Positions 27,101-36,138 of a DNA stretch of 64,000 nucleotides are shown piece by piece. A program made the translations under genes and the position numbers. The DNA is from Lagopus muta (taxonomy: Eukaryota; Chordata; Aves; Galliformes; Phasianidae): contig NC_064433.1 of assembly GCF_023343835.1 (NCBI RefSeq), forward strand, positions 136,861,957-136,925,956, written 5' to 3'. Under the pieces are notes generated by a model, which saw only the letters and a program-made list of their open reading frames with translations, was not told the origin of the DNA and searched no databases. How positions within the stretch are numbered: the stretch's first letter is position 1; each line of letters opens with the position of its first letter.

Positions 27101-30100
27101 GGCAAAAGCATTAAGGCAGTTCTGAGAATTATTTACATTTATTTCAGTGTACTTAAATAGAAGACTCTTTTATGCAGAACAAATAAACTTTAGTGCATTT
27201 TTATTCAATTTTTCTGCAGTCTTCTTAAGAAATACCATGTGGAAATACTAATAATGCAGGAATCTTTTTTGTATTAAATTAGGAAAAAAATTAAAAGTGA
27301 CAGTGCTGTAAGAAGACACAGTTGAAGTGTACTGTGGAACATACTCCAGAGTGCTCGACCATGGAGTGCTGCAGCTCTGCTGTTAGCAGTGCTTGGTGCT
27401 TATTTGAATGCTGGAGAGCTCAGCTCAGTTCTTGAGGGAGCATTTTCCCAAGAGCTTTTTTTGTTCTGCTGATATTTTACAATGAACTGCATGGGTCAGA
27501 ATAGATGAACTGGGAAGATGTTATTGGTCCTTCAGAACACATGAGATCTGTTAAATCTATACTGATACTTTGTTTTGTAGGTGTTTACACGTGAGTGCAT
27601 GAGCCACTATTTAAGAGTATTTAATTTCCTTTGGAGAGCGAAGCGAATGGAGTACATTCTTACTGATATATGGAAAGGACACATGTGCAATGCAAAGCTT
27701 TTGAAAAGTATGCCAGGTGAGAGGTCTGAATGGATGACATACTCATAAACTGGGTTTAGATTACTGTAACTGATTTTTAAATGGCCAAAAAAATCAGTTG
27801 TGACAAATGAAGTTTGTATTTTGTTGCTGGTTTTGATCGACTGTTTAATGATAGGGAGTGAAGATGAAATAGCTTTATTGTGTATGGAAGTTTCCTGCTT
27901 GTTTAAGCTAGTCCTAGATTATGGGTTTTTGTAGCAATGAGGAAATGAAACATCCCCTGTCTCTGGAAAGAGACCGTTACTCTTTCATCTCCTTTTATTC
28001 ATCTTCCTTGATCTTCCCTCCCTTCCTTGATCTGTACCCTCTACTTCCCTTTGTCTTGTGCTGGGAGTACTAAGTCTTCCACATACTTCCAAATTTACTA
28101 GTTTTACCATTATTTGTTTCTTTTTCTTTTGTTTAGCTAAGAACAGAAGACACTAAGATAAGAGAAGCAGGTGTTTGAGCAGCAACAGGAAAGCTGTGAA
28201 GTGTAGTGGCTCTTTGTGCTTGGGAACTTTTGATTGTGTTTTTCTGTAGAGAATATAGAATTGTTTGAGCATCTGTACTGACTCAAGATTGACTTCTGAC
28301 CTAACTACATTTTCTCTGTTAAAAAAAAAAAATAAAAAAAGCTATTGGGGGTTACAGTTCTTTGTGGCATAGTAGTGTTTACAGAAATACTTTTATAATT
28401 GGGAACTGTTTGGTGAGTGGAAGCAGGTACCTTGGCCTCGGGAGCTCTTGTAAAGATCAGCTTGCAGGGCTGATCTCTGGACTATACAGAATGACTAAGT
28501 TTCCTTTCTGTGAGTAAACCTTAGATTTACTTTACTGTTGCTCCTTTATACTAAAGAAGTCCTTGTTTGACTTAGAACCTGTGGTGTATTGTGTTCTCTC
28601 CTTATGTTCCCTTTGAGAATAGGGTGTGGTTTTATTCTCATCACTTGAAGGTCTTCAGGCTGAAACTATCTCCTACAGCTACATATTTTCTGCTCTCAGA
28701 AGACATACCTGGGAAAGCTTTCTTATGCTTTTTTTGTGGACCATTCTATAGATTAAATCGTAACAGGTTGTCACCTTTAGATCTGGCTACTTTTTAGGTA
28801 ATGCTTTGCATTTAAAATGCTACCCAAGATGTTACAGCTATTGCTAGCAGATGGAGCTCAGTGTTGCATTTGAGTGTAATGCTCTGACAGAGGAGTGTGT
28901 GTTTTACAAATATCTGCCTTCTGCCTGAAGGGTCTGGAGGCTTTCTCATTCTCTGACATATCTAAGTTGGAAGCTGTGGGTAGATTTTTCTTCCAATATG
29001 TGCAATACGTGGAGAGACTGCCACAGCACTGATTTGCAAAGAAGCAGCAGAACTTGCTTCATTTTCTTTCTTTTCCTCCAGAACAGTACCTTACCCTTCT
29101 AGACACAGAGCAGCAACTGAAAGACAGTAATTGATAGAAGTGCCTGTAGGAGGGTCTTTGTTTTTCAACCACCATATGGTAGCACTGACTTTGTAGGATA
29201 GCTTTGCTCAGCATTCCCTAATAGCCAGGGTTTTTAATGCTTTCAAGGACCACTATTAAACTGTAGTGCCAGTCTTGCTTTTTTCTTATCAGGAAATTGG
29301 ATAAAAAATATAGATGTATCCAACTCACATAGGCATGTTGGGCAGTTCCTGTTGTTTAACCAGTCCTGGCATTTTTTATTTATTTATTTATTTATTTATT
29401 TTAATTGATCCTATTTAAAGAAGATGCAATATTTGTATGAAAGAGTCTTCCTACAAAGGCATAGAAAATGAACAGAATACCTTGTTGTGCTGTCAATGAG
29501 ATCATTAGATGGGTCTGTAACATTGTAGATAGGAAAATGCAGAATTTCTTGTGTGTTGGAGCCTCATAGCTTTGGCAGCATTTTAGAAATGACTTCCTCT
29601 GTTTGGATCTGCTTGATTCCAGACAGAAGAATCCTCCATTCTAGAGGGTTTTTGCAGTTGATGATAATCTTAATGGTACTCTTTTCTGTCTTAGACAAAT
29701 GCTCTGGGTGAATAGGCCTGGACTACTAGAGCCACAGATTCCCTACTCCTGTTGCAGCCCCCCTCTTTTCTCTTCTCAATGTGGTAGTACAAAATATGCC
29801 ACCTGTAGTATGAAGACTAGTGGCAGGAGGTACAAGAGGTCCCAGATGAACTGCAGATCTGTGGCCTTAGATTTTTCAGCCAAAAGAGAGCATGGAACAT
29901 GCTGTATTTTTGCCTCTAAGGACTAAAAGGGTCTCAGTTGTGATAGTGTGCGAATTTCCAGTGCTGTCTGAGTGTGCAGTTGGTGTCTTTAGCTAACATT
30001 TTTGAGGAACTAATTGTGCAATGTTCTTTGTTCAGCTGTTTTTTTCCAGTGTTGCTACTGCCATCCAAGACTAGTGGCTGTCTTATGAGGTATTCAGTTT

Positions 30101-33100
30101 GGTAGAAAAAAGATTACCGAGCTGGTTTGATGGCTGTGCTTGTCCTTGTGGTCTTTAACATGCCATCTCTTTGAATTTTTTCTTTACAGAGCTTTCTGGG
30201 GTGCTGCATCAGTGTCACGTTCTGGCATCAGAAATGGTCCATTTCATTCATCAAATGCAGTATTACATTACATTTGAGGTATACTCTATCCATCCAATAT
30301 GTTGCTTAAAAATGAAGTACTTTTAATATTCTGTGTGTGTTGTGTGTCTTAAGTTTCAAAGAGCTTGTCATCTAGCAAATCAAAACAGCCCAATCCTGAA
30401 TCATTGTACTCCAGGTGCTTGAATGCTCGTGGGATGAACTCTGGAACAAGGTCCAACAAGCACAGGACTTAGATCACATCATTGCAGCTCATGAAGTTTT
30501 TCTGGACACAATCATAGCTCGGTGCTTGCTGGATAGTGATTCCAGGGTAAGTCTTCTCCTTTGCATTAAATTGTAACTGTGAGCTTATCTTATGAATTTC
30601 GAACCACCTTCTCTTACATTCCAGGACCAAGGAGAAAAGTCAGTTTTCTCCCTCTCAAATAAGACCTTGTTGTAGGAGGCTGCTCCTTGCACACACTAAT
30701 AGATGCTGGTTATAAAACTTTTGCAAGGTGGGCCAGTTGCTTATAGTCCTGAGAAGCAAAGTTGTTGTGCAGCAATTGACTGGGAACTTTGCAAAGCAGT
30801 TTCTTCAGCTGAACATGGGAAGATTTAATTTACTTACGTTCTCAAGAGTGCCAGTAAATGAAATGCTTTTACTGTAATACTCTTTCATTGTTTTGTTACT
30901 TAACTGTCTCACAGGTACTTCTCAACCAACTTCGAGCTGTTTTTGATCAGATCATTGAGCTTCAGAATGCCCAAGATGCAATGTACAGAGCTGCTCTGGA
31001 AGAGCTGCAACTAAGATTGCAATTTGAAGAGAGGAAGAAGCAGCGTGAGCTTGAGGTACAGTAAGAACATTACTAAAATATGAAAACTAGTTGAATAATA
31101 TCTAATTAATGTCTGGTATGGAGGGTTTTTACTTCAGCTACAGCTACAAAAGAAATGAAAAATGTATTGAGATGCATGTGAAACTCAGCAGCAGTAGGTA
31201 GTGAGTTTAAACAAAACCTCCAAATGACGTTTCATTTGTGTCTTACTCAAATCTCTGAGTGGATGGAGTTTGCACTGGGCTTGGAAGGACAAGGCATTTG
31301 GGGATGTTTTAGGTGAAGGAAATGGTAGAGCCTTGAATATTCTGAATCTTCTTGCAAATAATGCCTGCATACTGGCACGTGGGATGTGCAGTGCTGGTAC
31401 AAGACTCAACTGCTTTGTTCATCTCAGACTTCCTTGGTAATAAAAGTCTTTCTGTGAAGAATGTGAGAAGAGCTTCTCTAAATTGCCATTGTAAAAAATC
31501 ATGTAATAGCACACCTTGAATGTTTTCATGTGCTGTAAAACCATGGAGAGGACTGATAATTTCAGCCTTAGAAGGTCCATGTTTGGCTTTCTTTGGCTGC
31601 ATTTGACCATGTGAACATGGTAGTTCAGCCCGGCAGAAGGTGGACAGAGCTAACAACTTCTATCACGTGACAATTGAATTCTTACTCATTTTATCTCTGT
31701 GTAGGGCAAATGGGGTGTAACTGCATCAGAAGAAGAAGAAGAGAAGAAAAGGATAAAAGAATTTCAAGACTCAATACCCAAAATGTGCTCACAGCTCCGA
31801 ATACTCACTCACTTTTACCAGGTACCCTTTAGATATGTGTATATATATATATATTTTTTTTTTAATATGGGTCATTAATTACAATGTGTAGAAATCAGTT
31901 TCACATACAGGGTAACTTTTGTTTGTGGATCTAGGTCTTTATTTCTTTGTTGTACTTAGATGCCTGCGTTCACCATTCCTTAATAGACAGCACAGATGTG
32001 ATGTGAATTATTCTGGCTTTGTCTTAGTATGTTATATCTCCTACTGGAGCTCCCATTTCCCAGGAAAATGAGCTGATACATTTTGGGGAGAGTGTTCAGA
32101 AAGCAGTGAAAAAGGGAGCGCAGCATTATGTGCCACAGCAGACTTTCAGAGTCAGAGCACAGAAAACCCAGAATCCTACCCCAAACTCCACTCTTGCCTT
32201 TCACATATGAGAAATTCTTGGTGTAGTATAGTCTGCCTTTAACTTCTCTTGAATATCATCTTTGGCATACCTGAAAATAAGATTTTTTTTAATGATATTG
32301 ATGCCAAGTTTGAATTAAAGCTGCAGGGTTTGCTGTCTTCCTGCACTATTGCTGTCCTGGATGAAGTGATGCTGAGTGTTGATTTCGCATGCAGATTTTA
32401 AGGAAAGCAGAATACTGTGCTCAGTATAGCAAATATTGGTGTCTCTTTTTTTTGGAGGCTGTAGAGATCCTGGGCTTTGATAGGAGAACTTCAAATCTGG
32501 GAGGATTTTGCCTCCTGCATCCAAATATTGTACTTCTCCCTTCCAGAGAAAGAGTCAGATAACTTAAGAGCTGTAAGCTGTGAATAGATCATAGTTTGTG
32601 TGCTTTGCAGGACTGCTACAAGTCAGCAGTGTGCTACAAGTTGGCAGCATAGCTTTATCAGCTTGGGCTGTATTCCTGTCAGCCCTACCACAGATTTCTC
32701 GTGCAAGGACCTCTCTGGCCATCCGTAGTTGTCATTGGAAGTATTTAGGAAGGTAAATGAGAGGTGCCTGCTTGTAGGCATGTCCATATTAGTATTTAAT
32801 GGAGATCAGGAATGAGCTCTTGATGGGAGTTTTCCCATCCTCCCAAAGCTGTGTGTTTTCCTGTATGCTGTGGAGCTCCTGCAGCCCCTTGGCCAGAAGT
32901 GTGCCTCCAACTTCCTAATTGCAAGTCCCAAGTCAAAACTGCTTCCAATACACAGTCTAGTCACTGAGTCTGCAGCCCTGGCTGCCCTACTTTGCAGATC
33001 TTTTGCTGTTCCAAATATCAAATAGTATGTTTGAAATAAGCAGTGGTTTATAGCTGTTCTAGTCTGTATTGTACATAGAACATAAAAACAAACATTAAGG

Positions 33101-33667
33101 TCACCTTGTCCTGAATTACCCTAAGTGTAGTGGGGCTGCCCTGGGAGAGCAGGCACACAGGAATGCTCCTCTACAGCCTCTGAAGCCTTAGGACAGATGG
33201 AGAGTCCTAGCTGGGCAAAGGGATGCTCTGTTTGAAAGACTGAGCTATATGCACTGAAAATTTTGAAGTGTCTATGGCAGAAATTTGAAGGTAAAAGCAA
33301 GCTGTGGGCTTTTTGTAGAAAGAGTAAGTCCTGTGTATAACTCATCTGCTAACATTTGAATATAAATTCTTGTGCTTGTCTTTTCCTGGATTCCCTCTGT
33401 TGAATAAACCTTGTTGTCAGGCTTAGACACCACCTAGAATACCTGTGTGAAGCATACTACTGTTGCTTTCTTAGCTGTTTCTTGATTCTTTCTTTTTTTC
33501 TCACTTAGGGAATCGTCCAGCAGTTCTTGGTCTTGCTGACAACCAGTTCTGATGAAAGCCTTCGATTTCTTAGCTTTAGACTGGACTTCAATGAGCATTA
33601 TAAAGCAAGAGAACCAAGGCTTCGTGTGTCTTTGGGCACTAGAGGCAGACGAAGCTCACATATGTGA
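49..33667 (+). CDS. TUBGCP3: TUBGCP3, gamma-tubulin complex component 3 (exons 2-22, 5' partial)
   Basis: GCP3 is a core subunit of the gamma-tubulin ring complex at centrosomes and spindle poles, where the ring templates microtubule nucleation. The joined exons match remembered vertebrate GCP3 along the whole length. Coding segments: 49-156, 1931-1998, 4038-4115, 4674-4891, 9127-9299, 11679-11797, 15265-15390, 18763-18831, 19902-20034, 21175-21341, 21843-21953, 22349-22457, 24060-24249, 25413-25548, 26349-26417, 27581-27716, 30190-30278, 30415-30546, 30915-31055, 31705-31821, 33509-33667. Every intron is GT-AG and every phase joins. They total 2648 nt with the stop; a 76-nt upstream exon 1 would give 907 residues, the human length. 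Order: N-terminal helical domain (the MZT1-binding region of the family, about residues 1-120), Ser/Gln-rich linker (about 130-240), GCP N-terminal/GRIP1 domain (about 245-555), and GRIP2 domain that contacts gamma-tubulin (about 560-890). Start codon and promoter are outside the window. No frameshift or internal stop was seen. Confidence 0.97.
1931..1998 (+). CDS. TUBGCP3: TUBGCP3 exon 3
   Basis: Acceptor TCTTTCAG, donor CAG/GTAGTG. Encodes about residues 62-84 ([19 protein letters not shown]), a charged helix of the N-terminal domain. It completes the Leu codon split at 156. The next intron (1999-4037) carries two CR1 pieces in opposite orientation. Confidence 0.95.
2151..2318 (+). repeat. 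CR1 LINE 3' end, sense, old
   Basis: Matches the remembered CR1 3' tail: a block reading as lose-the-lead, then an AGATGATCATCAGAGGTC-type box, then CCATTGTATAATTTTG in place of the terminal CATTCTATGATTCTG repeats. Strongly diverged. It lies in TUBGCP3 intron 3 in the sense orientation. Confidence 0.7.
2981..3518 (-). repeat. CR1 LINE 3' region, antisense, internally deleted
   Basis: GC-rich block in an AT-rich intron. Read on + it goes from a degenerate CR1 tail (TGTAGAATATCCTAAACTGG) through CTCCATGCCGTTCCCTCGG to AAGGTGAGGCTGTGCAGAGC, segments I recognise from one avian CR1 subfamily. The part between about 3090 and 3180 is shorter than that subfamily. The open frames at 2992-3430 are by-products of this block. 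Confidence 0.8.
4038..4115 (+). CDS. TUBGCP3: TUBGCP3 exon 4
   Basis: Encodes about residues 85-110 ([20 protein letters not shown]), the last helices of the N-terminal domain. Donor AAG/GTAAGT is strong. The acceptor ends in GAAAG, with A at position -3 instead of the usual pyrimidine, after a T-rich tract. The next intron (4116-4673) has no recognised element. Confidence 0.93.
4674..4891 (+). CDS. TUBGCP3: TUBGCP3 exon 5
   Basis: The longest exon, about residues 111-183. It begins with the conserved [20 protein letters not shown] and runs into a Ser/Gln/Pro-rich linker ([18 protein letters not shown]) likely to be flexible. Acceptor TTTTCAG, donor GG/GTAAAT. It is followed by the 4235-bp intron 5 (4892-9126), which holds two related CR1 copies. 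Confidence 0.95.
5571..5724 (-). repeat. CR1 LINE 3' end, antisense
   Basis: Starts AAATCACAGAATGACCTGGG and runs to CAGGGATGGGGCATCCACAA, the complement of a CR1 3' end. It is the same subfamily as the copies at 8538-8700 and 17046-17203; by eye about 16 differences over 146 bases from the first. It lies in TUBGCP3 intron 5. Confidence 0.9.
5736..5776 (+). repeat. Tandem duplication, 21-bp period
   Basis: TGAACTCTTCAGAGAAAGTA occurs at 5736-5755 and again exactly at 5757-5776, directly after the CR1 piece. It is a local duplication with no evident function. Confidence 0.85.
7692..7713. repeat. (AAAC)n simple repeat
   Basis: About five AAAC units, TUBGCP3 intron 5. Confidence 0.9.
7978..8700 (+). 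mobile_element. CR1 LINE, 5'-truncated, sense, with end of ORF2
   Basis: A 0.7-kb copy holding the end of the reverse-transcriptase ORF2 ([54 protein letters not shown]) and the CR1 3' tail ending ATTCTATGATTCTATGATT at 8700. One frame is open across the piece apart from a single TGA at 8240-8242, so this is a fairly young copy. It is 5'-truncated and cannot move by itself. It lies in TUBGCP3 intron 5 in the sense orientation. Confidence 0.93.
9127..9299 (+). CDS. TUBGCP3: TUBGCP3 exon 6
   Basis: About residues 183-241. Carries the conserved [20 protein letters not shown] and then a divergent linker ending SRREGDTS. Acceptor TTTTAG, donor GTG/GTAAGC, phase 1 out. The next intron (9300-11678) contains only homopolymer and TTA-type simple runs that I can see. 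Confidence 0.95.
11679..11797 (+). CDS. TUBGCP3: TUBGCP3 exon 7
   Basis: About residues 241-280 ([20 protein letters not shown] and [16 protein letters not shown]), the start of the GCP N-terminal domain. Acceptor TTTCTAG, donor AAG/GTACTG. The NIKMCNSEN stretch has Cys where I remember Asn in human. The next intron (11798-15264) has a 24-T run at 12043-12066 and no recognised transposon. Confidence 0.94.
12043..12066. repeat. T24 homopolymer
   Basis: A run of 24 T in TUBGCP3 intron 7; the poly-Phe open frames around it are artefacts. Confidence 0.95.
15265..15390 (+). CDS. TUBGCP3: TUBGCP3 exon 8
   Basis: About residues 281-322 ([36 protein letters not shown]), in phase 0 at both ends. Acceptor TTTGTAG, donor CAG/GTAGGT. 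The next intron (15391-18762) holds a CR1 piece at 17046-17203 and is otherwise unremarkable. Confidence 0.95.
17046..17203 (-). repeat. CR1 LINE 3' end, antisense
   Basis: Starts CACAGGATCACAGAATGGCC and ends GGATGGGGCATCCACAACCT. By eye about nine differences over 146 bases from the reverse complement of the sense copy ending at 8700. It lies in TUBGCP3 intron 8. Confidence 0.92.
18763..18831 (+). CDS. TUBGCP3: TUBGCP3 exon 9
   Basis: A 23-codon exon, about residues 323-345 ([20 protein letters not shown]). Acceptor CTCTTACAG, donor CAG/GTAAAC. It is the beginning of the GRIP1 helices. The next intron (18832-19901) shows no recognised element. Confidence 0.95.
19902..20034 (+). CDS. TUBGCP3: TUBGCP3 exon 10
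   Basis: About residues 346-390, with [20 protein letters not shown], the most family-typical part of GRIP1. Acceptor GATCAG has a weak pyrimidine tract; donor CAAG/GTCCGT is also non-consensus after GT. Phase 1 out. The next intron (20035-21174) holds a TTTA run at 20644-20672 and nothing else recognised. Confidence 0.95.
20644..20672. repeat. (TTTA)n simple repeat
   Basis: About six TTTA units in TUBGCP3 intron 10. Confidence 0.9.
21175..21341 (+). CDS. TUBGCP3: TUBGCP3 exon 11
   Basis: About residues 390-445 ([20 protein letters not shown] and [17 protein letters not shown]), a strongly conserved GRIP1 segment. Acceptor CTTACAG, donor GAG/GTAATA. The next intron is short (21342-21842) and has no recognised element. 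Confidence 0.96.
21843..21953 (+). CDS. TUBGCP3: TUBGCP3 exon 12
   Basis: About residues 446-482 ([20 protein letters not shown]), phase 0 at both ends. Acceptor TCTACAG, donor AAG/GTATAT. The next intron (21954-22348) shows nothing recognised. Confidence 0.96.
22349..22457 (+). CDS. TUBGCP3: TUBGCP3 exon 13
   Basis: About residues 483-519 ([20 protein letters not shown]). I set the donor at GGTG/GTAGGG because it joins in frame to exon 14 as GAADLF and keeps the family length; a GT three bases earlier (AAGG/GTGGTA) would also stay in frame and lose one residue. The next intron (22458-24059) holds a CR1 piece at 22866-23092. Confidence 0.92.
22832..22848. repeat. (AAT)n simple repeat
   Basis: About five AAT units just before the antisense CR1 piece in TUBGCP3 intron 13. 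Confidence 0.9.
22866..23092 (-). repeat. CR1 LINE fragment, antisense
   Basis: Read on +, shows the CR1 order: CCATCCAACCTTGTCTTGAA, CCAGGGATGGAATATCCG, GGGCAGCCTGCTCCAGCACC, then CCATTCCTCCTTGTCCTATC. The final 3' tail is missing. It lies in TUBGCP3 intron 13 next to an AAT run (22832-22848). Confidence 0.85.
24060..24249 (+). CDS. TUBGCP3: TUBGCP3 exon 14
   Basis: About residues 519-582 ([40 protein letters not shown]), spanning the GRIP1/GRIP2 junction. Acceptor TTTTTTAG, donor CAA/GTAAGA, phase 2 out. The next intron (24250-25412) shows no recognised element. Confidence 0.96.
25413..25548 (+). CDS. TUBGCP3: TUBGCP3 exon 15
   Basis: About residues 582-627 ([20 protein letters not shown]), opening the C-terminal domain that binds gamma-tubulin. 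Acceptor CTTTCAG, donor GAG/GTTTGT. The next intron (25549-26348) holds nothing recognised. Confidence 0.96.
26349..26417 (+). CDS. TUBGCP3: TUBGCP3 exon 16
   Basis: A 23-codon exon, about residues 628-650 ([17 protein letters not shown]), the highly conserved first strand of GRIP2. Acceptor AATTCAG, donor ACG/GTAATG. The next intron (26418-27580) shows no recognised element. Confidence 0.96.
27581..27716 (+). CDS. TUBGCP3: TUBGCP3 exon 17
   Basis: About residues 651-696, with [20 protein letters not shown], the signature GRIP2 helix shared by GCP2-GCP6. Acceptor TTTGTAG, donor CCAG/GTGAGA. It reads TDIWKGHM where I remember Arg at the Trp position in human. The next intron (27717-30189) has a TTTA run near 29375-29402 and no recognised transposon. 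Confidence 0.95.
29375..29402. repeat. (TTTA)n simple repeat
   Basis: About six TTTA units in TUBGCP3 intron 17. Confidence 0.9.
30190..30278 (+). CDS. TUBGCP3: TUBGCP3 exon 18
   Basis: About residues 696-725 ([20 protein letters not shown]), a conserved GRIP2 helix. Acceptor TTTACAG, donor GAG/GTATAC. The next intron (30279-30414) is the shortest of the gene at 136 bp. Confidence 0.96.
30415..30546 (+). CDS. TUBGCP3: TUBGCP3 exon 19
   Basis: About residues 726-769 ([36 protein letters not shown]), phase 0 at both ends. Acceptor CTCCAG, donor AGG/GTAAGT. The next intron is 368 bp (30547-30914) with nothing recognised. Confidence 0.96.
30915..31055 (+). CDS. TUBGCP3: TUBGCP3 exon 20
   Basis: About residues 770-816 ([20 protein letters not shown]), ending in a highly charged helix ([11 protein letters not shown]). 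Acceptor CTCACAG, donor GAG/GTACAG. The next intron (31056-31704) holds nothing recognised. Confidence 0.96.
31705..31821 (+). CDS. TUBGCP3: TUBGCP3 exon 21
   Basis: About residues 817-855. Begins [16 protein letters not shown], continuing the acidic/basic helix, then [17 protein letters not shown]. Acceptor GTGTAG, donor CAG/GTACCC. The next intron (31822-33508) holds no recognised transposon. Confidence 0.96.
33509..33667 (+). CDS. TUBGCP3: TUBGCP3 exon 22, C terminus and stop
   Basis: About residues 856-907 and a TGA stop at 33665-33667. Encodes the last GRIP2 helices ([20 protein letters not shown]) and a basic tail ([15 protein letters not shown]). The final residue is Met where I remember Thr in human. 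Acceptor CACTTAG. Confidence 0.96.
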   Translation, partial: GIVQQFLVLLTTSSDESLRFLSFRLDFNEHYKAREPRLRVSLGTRGRRSSHM

Positions 33668-34070
33668 AATAGCTGCTAAGGACTGCACCTCGGTATCCGA
33701 AGGATGTTGAACCTCTTGTTGGACAAGGCAGTCAGTGTTGACATAATAAAACCAAATTGTGTGTAGTAGGTGTCCACCATTTCTGCAGACAACATGTTTT
33801 CAGTCATGTGATTGTGTGACACTATATAACAGGAAGCAAAAAAGTAGGTTTGTGGATTTTGGTTCTTTTTTTTTTTTTTACACTAATGTTTATAGAATTA
33901 TCAGAGTAAATGGGCTTCTTGAAACTGTTAGAATTATCCTTAAGTCATCCTTTCAAACAAATGCCATTTTTATTTGAAGCTTTGTAAGCTCTCTCCACTG
34001 TAACTTATATTTGTGTCGAAAAAATCACATCTTTTGTTTCAGAAAGCACCATTTCCTTTTTTAACAAGAA

Positions 34071-34076
34071 AATAAA
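34071..34076 (+). promoter_or_regulatory. AATAAA polyadenylation signal candidate
   Basis: Canonical hexamer about 400 nt after the TUBGCP3 stop, followed by a U-rich stretch (GGTTATTTTTTC) of the kind found downstream of cleavage sites. Confidence 0.45.
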
Positions 34077-34295
34077 AAGGTTATTTTTTCTATATGTACT
34101 TGTTCTATTTGAAAAGAGCTTTTGTTAAAGCCAACAGATCAGGACACAGACCTCTTGTCCTCATTATGAACCTATCCAGCATTTCATTATGCTGATTTTC
34201 AGTTTTGTGATGTGTTTGACTGTGTAAGAAACTTTGTATCTGGAGACATAAACTTCTATTTAATTTTTTCTTTGTTTTCAAAGTTTACAATTTGA

Positions 34296-34301
34296 AATAA
34301 A
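34296..34301 (+). promoter_or_regulatory. AATAAA polyadenylation signal candidate
   Basis: Canonical hexamer about 630 nt after the TUBGCP3 stop; a second copy lies at 34364-34369, so the two may give alternative 3' ends. Confidence 0.5.
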
Positions 34302-34390
34302 GAAAAATACTTGGCAAATTCTATAGTTACTGTACAGGAGAAAACTATAGAAATAGAGCCAGAAATAAATCTATTGCACATAAGATCTAA

Positions 34391-35447
34391 GAACTGAAAT
34401 TACTCAGTACTGTAAAAGTGAAAGTTTCAATTAAGATTAAAGTGAATGAAATAATTGGTGTTCAAAATCTGATGTGTAGAAGCAATCTAAATTGGATAAT
34501 GTCGATTTCATTCTCTTCCCTTGCCTATTTTTTCATTGTAAATATTTATATATTGCTGTCCAGATGTGGGGAGAGGAGGGATTCTTCTTTTGCAAAGTTG
34601 TCACTATATCAGGTCATTTATTATGTTCCACAGGTACAAGCTTAGAAAAATAAAAACAACTATCTTTCAAACATTGGCTTTGCTTTTTGTAGTTGGAAAG
34701 TTATGATTCTTTGACAGGGTAAGAAAGGAGGAGCTCACAGCTGGGAATGTATTGGCCTACAGATCTCTGCCCACTACAGCCTTTTGGTATGGTATTATCC
34801 ATTCTTACAGTTGTATGTAATTCATTAATTAACAGCTTCCCTCTGATGAAACAACTCTCTGGGCTTTTTTTGCCTTTTGCCCTTATTCTGTCTAAACCTT
34901 GGGAAGCAGAAGGAGTGGCCAGGCCATTCAGGCAAAGCTGATGTGATCATGAGTGGCAGGACCTCTTGTGGGAATGATGCATAAAACGTGCAGGCCTGGA
35001 CTAGCAGGCTTGCCTTCCAGAATTCTGCTGCAGTGCTCCCAAAAATGTTGTAACACAGGTTTTGGGGTTCTTGCTTTTATTAAATAAAACATGTAAGCCT
35101 TTTTTTAGCCCTGTGTTAAAGAACCTGCCAGTGCACCTCAATTCACTAGAGTATTTGCAGGCAGCATTTCAGCCATAACAAAGTCATGACTCTGAAGCAA
35201 GTAATAATCTGTGTGCCAGGGGAAAGCTGAAGGTTTCAGAGCTTGGCATCATAACAATAAAAACCACTTTACGGGTAGGAATACTCTGGTTTTGTGTGTG
35301 TGGTGATAGTGTAGTGTTCTTGCAATATCTGAAAGAACTAAAAAGTTTTGGGGGTTGGGTTTTGACCAATACCTCTCCTCCACCCAAAACTGCTGAAAAA
35401 GTTGTATCTGCATGGCTACTCTATTGGCTGTTTTCTTGAAAGACATG
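34391..35447. other. Intergenic, no gene seen
   Basis: AT-rich sequence between the TUBGCP3 3' UTR and the mariner. Extra AATAAA hexamers (for example 35083-35088) might extend the transcript, but nothing else supports that. Confidence 0.6.
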
Positions 35448-35449
35448 TA

Positions 35450-35895
35450 CAAGGGCTGCTCCAAAACAATGCCTCCTAATTTACTCTGTTAGTCTGCATC
35501 AGAGGTGGATGTTGGTGGCATGGCAATAGAAGCTGGACTTGAATTCCTCTATATGGAAAACATTGCACCTATTGACATTCATTGACGCTTGCTGAACATT
35601 TATGGAGGCCAAACAGTGGATGTGGGCAAAGTGAGGCAGTAGGTGGTGCCTTTCAGCAATGGCCACAGTGATGTGAAAGACAAGCCATGTTCCAGGCAGC
35701 CATGCAGATTTTTGAGCGTGGCTTGTAGGCTCTTGTTCATTGCTGGTGAAAAATTCATAGCTAATAGTGGTGACTGTGTGGAAAATAGTGTTTTAAAGCT
35801 GAGAATTTGATCTCAAGTAGTGTTACTGTGCTCTTTGTATCTGTTGTAGTTTCCATGGAAATAAACAGGAGGCATTACTTTCAGAGCAACCTGCA
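35450..35895. mobile_element. Non-autonomous mariner (Galluhop/MARINER1_GG type)
   Basis: About 446 bp between TA dinucleotides (35448-35449 and 35896-35897). The left end reads GGCTGCTCCAAAACAATGCC and the right end, reverse-complemented, GGTTGCTCTGAAAGTAATGC, so the ends are inverted repeats of about 30 bp. The interior has remnants typical of the chicken element (GGCATGCAGGCTC-like block near 35720 and TTGTAGTTTCCATGGAAATAAA). There is no transposase frame. It lies about 1.5 kb beyond TUBGCP3. Confidence 0.85.
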
Positions 35896-36087
35896 TAAAA
35901 TGGAACAACAAAACAGTTGTAGGGACAGCAAGGTATTTGAACCATCTTTTGGCCCTATACTGTTATAGCCAGATTCTCATCAAGTTTTGATCCATTCCCT
36001 TGAATAGCATCTACTTCCAGTCTTTGGGTTTGGAAAGAATTATATCAGCAGGATTGTTTGTGGAACAGGATTTGGAAACTGTTTCTC

Positions 36088-36103
36088 TTTTTTTTATTAT
36101 TTT

Positions 36104-36135
<32 letters not shown>
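36088..36135. repeat. T-rich tract with T30
   Basis: An interrupted T tract ending in 30 uninterrupted T (36106-36135). The poly-Phe open frames that cross it are artefacts. Confidence 0.95.

Positions 36136-36138
<3 letters not shown>

Larger units (their letters stand above)
33668..34390 (+). other. TUBGCP3: TUBGCP3 3' UTR (extent estimated)
   Basis: AT-rich sequence after the stop with AATAAA hexamers at 33745-33750, 34071-34076, 34296-34301 and 34364-34369. The 3' end cannot be fixed without cDNA. The 34296 and 34364 hexamers sit close together and are the most plausible main signals; use of 33745 would give a UTR of only about 100 nt. Confidence 0.6.

Noticed and set aside
30279-30414. 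Possible minor-class (U12) intron because of its GTATAC donor
   Set aside because: The donor lacks the GTATCCTT consensus and the 136-bp intron has an ordinary CAG acceptor.
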